Notes under the pieces: model-generated
Database searches by the model: none
Told to the model about the DNA's origin: nothing
Seen by the model: the letters and a program-made list of their open reading frames with translations, nothing else
Shown: positions 1 to 4,785 of the stretch, in pieces
Layout of the letters: each line of letters begins with the position of its first letter
Numbering within the stretch: the first letter of the stretch is position 1
Program-made: the position numbers and the translations under genes
Source: Parafilimonas sp.
GTDB lineage: Bacteria; Bacteroidota; Bacteroidia; Chitinophagales; Chitinophagaceae
Assembly (NCBI GenBank): GCA_025927795.1
Contig: JAICKT010000119.1
Location: 1 to 11,368 of the forward strand
Reading direction: 5' to 3'
Length of the DNA stretch: 11,368 nt

Positions 1-423
1 AGATTTTCCCTTTATCGAAGTTCCTGATTGCTTCTCTTTAATATCAAAGCCCGCATAGCTTACAAGCTGCCGTTTATTACGTATGAGTTCTAATCCATTT
101 GTTTCAGCCAGAACAATAGCTGCAGTTAATAAGCCTATGCCTGATATAGAGCAAATCAGCAAAACAGCTTTCTTTAAATCTTCATCCTTTTTTATTAATG
201 CTGCTATTTCCTGTTTAATTGATTTTTCCTGTTTATCAAGAAATGCTATGCGTTGCTTAAACCTTGTTATGGTTGATGGATTTGGTTCTGCTTCTATCTG
301 TTCTGCATGTAGTTGGTTTTTTACCGTACTGCATTCTCCTACTATTTGGTCCCGCTCTCTTGTAAGTTGCTTTCTCTTCTCCGCAACGTCTCTTAGCAAA
401 GCCATGTGTGCAAGCAAGGACAT
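1..423 (-). pseudogene. IS110-family transposase, 5'-truncated C-terminal remnant (runs off window start)
   Basis: The minus strand is open from an ATG at 423 to the window edge (141 codons seen); an in-frame stop lies just upstream at 442-444. From about residue 20 it reads like the second half of an IS110/IS116/IS902 transposase: a charged coiled-coil stretch (residues 20-85, with LTRERDQ and KNQLHA), then the Transposase_20 core with SISGIGLLTAA (92-102), AETNG (106-110), RQLVSYAGFD (118-127) and QSG (132-134). I believe the serine of QSG matches the family's catalytic serine. The N-terminal RuvC-like DEDD domain, roughly the first half of a protein of about 320 residues, is absent. Residues 1-18 are not transposase: they are translated from the REP-like repeat at 370-428, and transposase-like sequence begins at base 369. 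It is therefore a dead remnant, not a gene with an unusual start. The rest lies left of the window. Confidence 0.85.
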
Positions 424-428
424 TTCGT
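370..428 (+). repeat. REP-like palindrome, family I, copy a
   Basis: Imperfect palindrome with outer arms CCGCAACGTC (381-390) and GACATTTCG (419-427). The core shares GCCATGTGTGCAAG with the copies at 2424-2483 and 6304-6364. Similarity to the 2424 copy starts at base 370 and runs about 55 bp with few differences. The outer arms are more decayed here than in the copies flanking the RAYT gene. It lies exactly at the broken end of the IS110 transposase remnant. Confidence 0.8.
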
Positions 429-534
429 TAATTAAAAAACATCAGTAACAAAACATTAATTTGCTTACCGGCAAACAGGAGCATGTCTTGTCAAGATACC
501 TCATGCGTTTCAGCCGGTCCATTAAATTGATTGA

Positions 535-1227
535 ATGTTTGTATTATGCATAATAGCCGCACTTATAGTTGCTGTGGTTGTTATTGTCCGCATCGAAATA
601 CGAAATAACCGTTTATTAAAAACAGTCACAAGCCTGAACAGAGGCACAGGTACTGAAAGAGATTTGGTTTTAACGCTTTTAAAATCCGGCGTTCCAAAAG
701 AAACAATTTTTCACGATCTGTATTTGAAAAAAAACAATGGTAAATATTGCCAGGTTGATGTGGTGGTTGCAACGAGTGTAGGTATAATTGTATTTGAAGT
801 AAAACAATACAGCGGCTGGATTTTTGGAACCGGTTACCAAAAGCAATGGACGCAGGTATTAGCATACGGTTTGGGAAAACACCGGTTTTATAACCCGGTA
901 ATTCAAAACAAAACGCATATAGAAAACTTAAAACGGCAGCTTAACCAGGGCAATGTTCCATTTTATTCAGTTATAGTATTTTATGGTAATTGCAGGTTTA
1001 GGGATATTAATTCTATACCCGATGGAATTTTTCTTATAAAACCTGATGGAATCATGGAGGCTGTAAAAACAATTAAGGAAACGAATAAGCCCGCAATGTA
1101 TCGCAATAAAGTTGAGGTAGTAAGGGTACTAAAAGAAGCTGTATATAATGGAGGAAACATAAGCATCCAAAAGCAACATGTAAAAAACATCAATGATATG
1201 GTGAGTAAACGTAGGAGATTTTATTAA
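535..1227 (+). CDS. Membrane-anchored NERD (nuclease-related) domain protein
   Basis: A 230-residue protein. Residues 2-18 form one hydrophobic helix (LIVAVVVIV) followed by basic residues, so it is probably a single-pass inner-membrane protein with a cytoplasmic domain. Residues 36-132 match the NERD domain (PF08378), a predicted restriction-endonuclease-like fold. The expected pattern is present: E41 in GTERD, HDLYL (60-64), QVD (73-75), GIIVFEVKQYSGWI (83-96) with E88 and K90, W105, and NPVIQNKTH (120-128). The E, D and ExK residues that would form a nuclease centre are all kept, so an active nuclease is possible. The C-terminal third (133-230) carries no domain I recognise and ends very basic (SKRRRFY). 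No Shine-Dalgarno site is evident; the ATG was chosen because the membrane helix starts there. It stands alone, between the IS110 remnant and a convergent gene. NERD proteins sometimes sit in defence or plasmid contexts, but nothing adjacent here supports such a role. Confidence 0.85.
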   Translation: MFVLCIIAALIVAVVVIVRIEIRNNRLLKTVTSLNRGTGTERDLVLTLLKSGVPKETIFHDLYLKKNNGKYCQVDVVVATSVGIIVFEVKQYSGWIFGTGYQKQWTQVLAYGLGKHRFYNPVIQNKTHIENLKRQLNQGNVPFYSVIVFYGNCRFRDINSIPDGIFLIKPDGIMEAVKTIKETNKPAMYRNKVEVVRVLKEAVYNGGNISIQKQHVKNINDMVSKRRRFY

Positions 1228-1234
1228 TAATCCA

Positions 1235-1303
1235 AGCTCGGCGAAGTGTTCGGGTGTCTCAGCGAAGTTTGCAGCTTCGCTGCGCTATCTTAAAATTTGT
1301 AAG
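1235..1303 (+). repeat. Two-hairpin repeat, family II, copy a (short)
   Basis: Begins AGCTCGGCGAAGTGTTCGGG and continues into a hairpin with arms AGCGAAG (1261-1267) and CTTCGCT (1275-1281). It shares this layout with copies at 1991 and 4536. The second, A/T-rich hairpin is degraded here (TAAAATTTGTAA). It lies between two convergent genes, where such a hairpin could help end transcription; that role is inference. Confidence 0.8.
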
Positions 1304-1378
1304 CCTGCTTAGCGTAGAATGTAGAAATCGCTGGAAAGAGGTTACTCAACCGATTTTCAATATCTGTATGAATTTTTT

Positions 1379-1798
1379 CTACATAGATGCTTTTGAAATA
1401 GGCGTTCCTGCAAGAAATAATTTAAATGGTTGCCAATACATCTTATGCCAGCCAGAATCAAGTCCGTCAAATGCATCATCCGGCACATTTGCATGTATCG
1501 CATGCAGCATTGTATCTGCTCCTTTTTGTTCAAGGTAAATAATAAATGTAGAATCAATATCATCACTGTTCCAGCTTTGTGCCCTCCATGTTTGCACAAT
1601 AAGCCTGTCTTTTACCAATTGAAGATTCTTGCCTGTAATATATCCACTATGTGCTGAAAAGCTGCTTCCTTCTTTATCAGCAATTTCAGCCGGAGCACCA
1701 GTGGCTTTAGAATGGTTATCCGCATTCATATAGATTTCATACAAATCTTTTGGCAGGGTGTTTTCAAATAACACATCCTGTACAATCGTTTTAGACAT
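1379..1798 (-). CDS. AHSA1/SRPBCC domain protein
   Basis: A 139-residue cytoplasmic protein, typical length for a single-domain member of the AHSA1 branch (PF08327) of the START/Bet v1-like SRPBCC superfamily. Visible features are the opening strand TIVQDVLF (4-11), the helix region with the small-residue segment ADNHSKATG (26-34), a strand pair around FSAHSGYITGKN (47-58), VQTWRAQSW (68-76), and the closing helix starting GWHKMYWQPFKLFL (116-129). The GW...YW.P.K.FL ending is characteristic. Members bind hydrophobic ligands or are named for similarity to the Hsp90 ATPase activator; in bacteria most have no proven substrate, and none is claimed here. It converges on the NERD gene with a family II hairpin between their stops. 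The upstream region on its strand is very AT-rich, with no convincing promoter of the Bacteroidota TTTG/TAnnTTTG type. Confidence 0.85.
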   Translation of the reverse strand: MSKTIVQDVLFENTLPKDLYEIYMNADNHSKATGAPAEIADKEGSSFSAHSGYITGKNLQLVKDRLIVQTWRAQSWNSDDIDSTFIIYLEQKGADTMLHAIHANVPDDAFDGLDSGWHKMYWQPFKLFLAGTPISKASM

Positions 1799-2308
1799 GG
1801 GTATAAATTTTAAAATATAAAATGTACAAATCTCAAATATCAGTATCTGAAAGCGGCATTAGCCGGCGGAAATACTAAATATAATTTCATAAAATAAAAA
1901 CTTATCTTATTTACAGATAAATTTTACTCATCACTATAAATTTATTGCTAAAGCCTAAAGTTAACCTCCTAAAGCGATAATTGCCTCACTCAGCTCGGCG
2001 AAGTGTTGGGGTGTCTCAGCGAAGTTTGCAACTTCGCCGCATCTATTTTAAGGTTTGTAACTTTTATTCAGCATTCAGCATACAATAAACGAAGTTTAAA
2101 ACTTCAGCATAACACAAGCAAAGCTGCAAGCTTCGCTTAGTTCCTTCTGCATATTTTTATTCAGACATTGCCTTGAAAAAGTAAAGACCTACCTTACGTG
2201 GCTTAACAACCTACATGAAAATAATTTTCAGCTTTATCTATCTATAATAATATCTGTTACAAGTGCAGGAGCGTAAACCGACACCCAAAACCGCAAAATA
2301 CTTTACAA
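1799..2308. other. Non-coding stretch, mostly repeats
   Basis: No open frame looks like a protein. 1799-1990 is AT-rich DNA upstream of the AHSA1 gene. 1991-2140 is a long family II repeat. 2141-2308 has no repeat or structure I can name and should hold the promoter of the broken DUF4440 gene. Confidence 0.6.
1991..2140 (+). repeat. Two-hairpin repeat, family II, copy b (long form)
   Basis: About 150 bp, matching 4536-4680 from end to end with small gaps. In order it holds: a CAGCTCGGCGAAGTGTT lead; a perfect hairpin with arms GCGAAGTT (2019-2026) and AACTTCGC (2030-2037) around TGC; a GCATCTATTTTA link; an A/T hairpin around GTTTGTAAC; then GAAGTTTAAAACTTC (2091-2105), itself palindromic. 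It ends in a degenerate hairpin with arms GCAAAGCT and AGCTTCGC. Confidence 0.8.
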
Positions 2309-2410
2309 ATGGAAAAGGAAATAACAGAACTTGAAAAGCAATGGGCTGCTACAATTCAAAAACAAGATGAATCGCAAATGGACCAATTTCTTGCAGACAA
2401 TTATTTTTGC

Positions 2411-2427
2411 TCGCCGCATCTATCTTT
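2411..2427 (+). repeat. Left flank of RAYT cassette: near-direct repeat of 3177-3193
   Basis: TCGCCGCATCTATCTTT here and TCGCAGCATCTATCTTA at 3177-3193 agree at 15 of 17 positions in the same orientation, bracketing the REP-RAYT-REP unit. Both resemble the GCCGCATCTATTTTA link of family II repeats. They may therefore be two halves of one split family II repeat, or a target duplication. Confidence 0.6.
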
Positions 2428-2483
2428 CCCTTCTCCGCAATGTCTCTTTTTCAAAGCCATGTGTGCAAGCAAGGACATTGCGG
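2424..2483 (+). repeat. REP-like palindrome, family I, copy b (upstream of RAYT)
   Basis: Perfect 10-bp outer arms CCGCAATGTC (2435-2444) and GACATTGCGG (2474-2483), with an interior containing GCCATGTGTGCAAG. The flank CTTTCCCTTCT (2424-2434) is also shared with copy a. It lies 43 bp before the RAYT start codon, in opposite orientation to the copy after the gene. Confidence 0.88.
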
Positions 2484-2526
2484 CAATCGGAGCACAAAAG
2501 CTCATTCAATTCCTTAACTTCAACTC

Positions 2527-3114
2527 ATGCCTGTTCGCAAAGCCATAGCAGAAAAAGATGGTGTTTATTTCATAACATTTACCTGCACCAATTGGCTTCC
2601 CCTATTTAAACTATGCAATGCTTACGATGCCGTTTACAATTGGTTCAATCATTTAAAGCAACAAGGTCATTATATCATAGGTTATGTTATTATGCCAAGT
2701 CATGTGCATACAATTATTGCGTTTGGTAACACAGATAAAAACATCAACAGCATTATCTCAAATGGCAAACGCTTTATAGCTTACGATTTGGTAAAACGTT
2801 TGCAACAACAAAACAGCAGCTTAATATTAAGTGAGCTATCATCAAGTTTAAATAACACAGAAAGAAAAGGAGGTAAACTGCATAACGTTTTTGAAACATC
2901 ATTCGATTGGAAAGAATGCAGGACAGAAAAATTCATTCAACAAAAATTAGATTACATACACTATAATCCATGTAAAGGAAATAAGTTAGTTGAGTTACCT
3001 GAACAGTATGAACACAGTTCAGCTAAATATTATATTGAAGGTGAACATGGGATTTATTCGATTACAAATTTTATGGAACTAAGAGATATCGATTTAACGA
3101 AATTACGTACATGA
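2527..3114 (+). CDS. REP-associated tyrosine transposase (RAYT, Y1/HUH, IS200-like fold)
   Basis: A 195-residue Y1_Tnp (PF01797) family protein, usual length for a RAYT. It is a single-strand DNA nuclease thought to nick and move REP palindromes. Visible features: the opening strand GVYFITFTCTNWLPLF (12-27); GYVIMPSHVHTIIAF (52-66) with the HUH pair H59 and H61; and near the end QQKLDYIHYNPCKG (138-151), with Y143 the likely catalytic tyrosine and the NP motif typical of RAYTs. The C-terminal part (SSAKYYIEGEHGIY) is also family-like. All catalytic residues are present and the frame is intact, so it may be active. It is bracketed by inverted family I REP units, one ending 43 bp before the ATG and one starting 4 bp after the stop. 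Its start lies inside the end of the DUF4440/repeat fusion frame (22-bp overlap), so translational coupling is possible. Confidence 0.92.
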   Translation: MPVRKAIAEKDGVYFITFTCTNWLPLFKLCNAYDAVYNWFNHLKQQGHYIIGYVIMPSHVHTIIAFGNTDKNINSIISNGKRFIAYDLVKRLQQQNSSLILSELSSSLNNTERKGGKLHNVFETSFDWKECRTEKFIQQKLDYIHYNPCKGNKLVELPEQYEHSSAKYYIEGEHGIYSITNFMELRDIDLTKLRT

Positions 3115-3117
3115 AAA

Positions 3118-3165
3118 CCGCAATGTCCTTGCATTCGCACAAAGCAAGGCAAAGAGACATTGCGG
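3118..3165 (-). repeat. REP-like palindrome, family I, copy c (downstream of RAYT, inverted)
   Basis: Perfect 10-bp arms CCGCAATGTC (3118-3127) and GACATTGCGG (3156-3165). Inside, CCTTGC and GCAAGG pair to extend the stem, leaving CAAAGA as a bulge, as in classical REP hairpins. The interior matches copy b only as reverse complement (TCTTT at one end, GCAAG at the other). It starts 4 bp after the RAYT stop and would also form a strong hairpin in the transcript. Confidence 0.88.
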
Positions 3166-3174
3166 AAAAGAAAA

Positions 3175-3213
3175 CTTCGCAGCATCTATCTTAAACTTTA
3201 TAACTTTTAAACA
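3175..3213 (+). repeat. Two-hairpin repeat, family II, 3' fragment (copy e)
   Basis: CTTCGCAGCATCTATCTTA followed by an A/T-rich TTTATAACTTTTAA tail. It matches the second half of the family II copies (link plus A/T hairpin). The first half, with the GCGAAGTT arm, is missing. It directly abuts the RAYT cassette on the right and holds the partner of the 2411-2427 sequence. Confidence 0.65.
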
Positions 3214-3283
3214 TGTTCAATACCTGGTAAATTAAATTAAACATCATTGCATACAATCTGCTATTTTTATTGAAACTGATGGT

Positions 3284-4114
3284 ATGAAAAAAATAGCGTT
3301 ACTCTTATCAATTGTTATTTTATCAACCTCATTTACTGCCAAAAAAATAACATGGATAGCTATTGGTGATTCTATCACTTATCTTAACGATCATCTTAAT
3401 GAAACCGGTAACAGGCTGCACAAAGGTTATCTTACAAGAGTTACTCAACAGTTGCCCAACATGCAATATATTAACCAGGGGCATAATGGCTGGACATCCG
3501 GCGGCATTGCAGACCAAATTGATTCTTTAGGTATTAGTAAAGCAGATGTGTATTCTGTGTTTTTAGGCACTAACGATTGGTGGCAGGGAAGAAAAGTTGG
3601 TACACTCAAAGATTATATCAACAACACCGGCAACAATACAGTGTATGGTTCTTTTAAGATTATCATGAACAAGATAAAATCGTTGAACGCTGATGCAAAA
3701 CTTATTTTGATTACGCCGATGCAACGAACCGATTTTGTGTACATAGCAGATAAACATAACAATGCTTATGGATGTTATAAAGAAAAAAATAATCAATCTT
3801 TAGCGGCTTTCGCTTTAGCCATAGATAGCATTGCAAACTATGAGCACTGCGTTGTGGTTGATTTATATAATAAAAGTGGAATTACTATAGCCAATGCGGT
3901 TCATTACAAAAGATTAAAAGATCCCAAAACCGGCGCTTATAAAAACTATACCTACCCTGGTTATACAAACATTGCTTTCAATCCGGATACTGATGATTAC
4001 CCTTATCCTGTTGATGCTATCGGCACAACATATGATGGTTTACATCCTTCAGATAAAGGTTGCGCTATTATTACAAATATGCTGGTTAAAGCATTTAAGC
4101 AATATCATTTTTAA
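3284..4114 (+). CDS. Secreted SGNH/GDSL-family hydrolase (esterase/acetylesterase type)
   Basis: A 276-residue protein with an N-terminal signal peptide (MKKIALLLSIVILSTSFTA, 1-19), so probably periplasmic. The SGNH blocks follow in order: block I IAIGDSIT with nucleophile S30; block II around QGHNGWTSGG (65-74) with the oxyanion glycine; block III LGTND (94-98) with N97; block V YDGLHPSDKG (250-259) with D251 and H254. The complete Ser-Gly-Asn-His set implies an active ester hydrolase. Bacterial secreted members commonly de-esterify polysaccharides (acetyl groups), but substrate cannot be read from sequence. A tract of about 65 residues between blocks III and V (about 155-220) contains YTYPG and is not diagnostic. 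A tiny hydrophobic frame follows 13 bp after the stop. The start is the only ATG giving a signal peptide; it lies about 70 bp beyond the family II fragment. Confidence 0.92.
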   Translation: MKKIALLLSIVILSTSFTAKKITWIAIGDSITYLNDHLNETGNRLHKGYLTRVTQQLPNMQYINQGHNGWTSGGIADQIDSLGISKADVYSVFLGTNDWWQGRKVGTLKDYINNTGNNTVYGSFKIIMNKIKSLNADAKLILITPMQRTDFVYIADKHNNAYGCYKEKNNQSLAAFALAIDSIANYEHCVVVDLYNKSGITIANAVHYKRLKDPKTGAYKNYTYPGYTNIAFNPDTDDYPYPVDAIGTTYDGLHPSDKGCAIITNMLVKAFKQYHF

Positions 4115-4127
4115 CTAACTTTAAACC

Positions 4128-4229
4128 ATGAAGAGCAGCATTAAAAAAACAAATAAGGTTCTATATATTGTAATATGCATATTAGTAGTAATTGTATATG
4201 CAAGAGACTTAATAAATTTTATATTTTAG
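4128..4229 (+). CDS. Possible 33-residue single-pass membrane peptide
   Basis: A short frame of MKSSIKKTNK followed by VLYIVICILVVIVYA and RDLINFIF. The basic head, 15-residue hydrophobic core and charged tail make a plausible inner-membrane peptide. It begins 13 bp after the hydrolase stop on the same strand, so it could be co-transcribed. Short hydrophobic frames arise easily by chance in AT-rich DNA, and I recognise no family. Confidence 0.35.
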   Translation: MKSSIKKTNKVLYIVICILVVIVYARDLINFIF

Positions 4230-4270
4230 TCTAACCTCTCTCATCTCCAGCTCACCGTAGAATGTTTCTT

Positions 4271-4328
4271 CGCTCTCCGTATGTCTTCGACTATGGAGGC
4301 AAATGAATTAGCCAGATTTTATCTGGCG
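4271..4328 (+). repeat. Double-hairpin repeat, family III, copy a
   Basis: 58 bp, nearly 90% identical to 6161-6217. Hairpin one has arms CTCCGTA (4275-4281) and TATGGAG (4292-4298) with a TGTCTTCGAC loop. A GCAAATGAATTA spacer leads to hairpin two, GCCAGAT (4311-4317) and ATCTGGC (4321-4327) around TTT. Confidence 0.8.
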
Positions 4329-4354
4329 CTTCAACAGAAAATTATATCAAAGAA

Positions 4355-4377
4355 ATCCGTAGTTACAAACTACGGAT
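4355..4377 (+). repeat. 23-bp near-perfect palindrome
   Basis: Arms ATCCGTAGTT (4355-4364) and AACTACGGAT (4368-4377), 10 bp perfect, around ACA. The AGTT-N3-AACT core is the same layout as the family II hairpin (GAAGTT-TGC-AACTTC) with different outer arms. It lies between family III copy a and family II copy c. No T-tract follows, so it is not a typical terminator. Confidence 0.75.
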
Positions 4378-4384
4378 AGCAAAA

Positions 4385-4443
4385 TGTCTTGGCGAAGTTT
4401 GCAACTTCGCCGCATCTATATTAAGTTTATAACTTTTATTTTA
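4385..4443 (+). repeat. Two-hairpin repeat, family II, copy c (short)
   Basis: It holds the best-preserved hairpin of the family: arms GGCGAAGTT (4391-4399) and AACTTCGCC (4403-4411) around TGC. The GCATCTATATTA link and the A/T hairpin AAGTTTATAACTTTTA follow. The CAGCTCGGCGAAGTGTT lead seen in the long copies is absent. Confidence 0.8.
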
Positions 4444-4535
4444 ATCTAACCTTACCCAAAAAAAAGTACCCCCACGTTGGTGCAAGTATAAGTCGCCAAG
4501 CTTTTGAGCGCAGCTACTTGTGCCTTGCTTTGCAA

Positions 4536-4680
4536 CTCAGCTCGGCGAAGTGTTCGGGTGTCTCGGCAAAGTTTGCAGCTTCGCCGCATTTATTTTAAAG
4601 TTTGTAACTTTTTTATTCGACATTCAAGTAATAAAAAAGAAGTTTAAAACTTAAGAATAAACAAGCGAAGAAGCGCTGCG
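4536..4680 (+). repeat. Two-hairpin repeat, family II, copy d (long form)
   Basis: It matches copy b along its length: CAGCTCGGCGAAGTGTT lead; hairpin 4565-4585 with arms GGCAAAG and CTTCGCC (one weakened pair); link; A/T hairpin AAAGTT-TGT-AACTTT; then GAAGTTTAAAACTT (4639-4652) and a CAAGCGAAG tail. It ends about 105 bp before the Gfo/Idh/MocA start codon. Confidence 0.8.
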
Positions 4681-4785
4681 AGAATTATGGAAAGTATTTA
4701 AAACAGTTTATTTTGCACTACAATAACAGCAGTTCTTTATGCCTTAGAAATACTGCTATAAAATCCCTTTAAACAGTATAACACA

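Larger units (their letters stand above)
2309..2548 (+). pseudogene. DUF4440/SnoaL-like (NTF2 fold) gene, truncated after about 33 codons
   Basis: The first 33 residues (EITELEKQWAATIQKQ, then DQFLADNYF) have the pattern of the opening helices of DUF4440/SnoaL-like NTF2-fold proteins: L..QW..A...+D......LAD.Y. Intact members have about 120-150 residues. Here the frame leaves recognisable sequence at about 2408, where a family II fragment (TCGCCGCATCTATC, from 2411) and then the family I REP unit begin. Residues after about 33 are translated from these repeats, and the fusion frame stops at 2546-2548, overlapping the first codons of the RAYT gene. No 3' part of the gene is visible beyond the RAYT cassette, so this was an insertion with deletion, or the rest has decayed. 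The family call rests on a short segment. Confidence 0.6.
4230..4785. other. Non-coding repeat cluster upstream of the Gfo/Idh/MocA gene
   Basis: About 550 bp with no credible coding frame. In order it contains a family III double hairpin (4271-4328), a 23-bp palindrome (4355-4377), a short family II copy (4385-4443), a long imperfect stem (4479-4524) and a long family II copy (4536-4680). The last 100 bp should hold the promoter of the next gene. TTTATTTTGC at 4707-4716 resembles the Bacteroidota -7 element but is one base short of TAnnTTTG, so I do not call it. Confidence 0.6.

Noticed and set aside
83..448. Plus-strand 121-codon frame (Ser/Cys-rich)
   Set aside because: It is the antisense shadow of the IS110 transposase remnant, whose minus-strand reading gives clear family motifs.
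1254..1657. Plus-strand frames opposite the AHSA1 gene
   Set aside because: They start in a family II repeat and continue as antisense of the AHSA1 gene.
3118..3165. REP copy c as a dedicated terminator for the RAYT gene
   Set aside because: Strong hairpin but no T-tract follows, and its mirror copy lies upstream of the gene, so REP identity explains it better.
1235..4680. CRISPR array from the recurring palindromes
   Set aside because: Copies are irregularly spaced, differ in length, are separated by genes, and lack spacers of uniform size; no cas gene is present.
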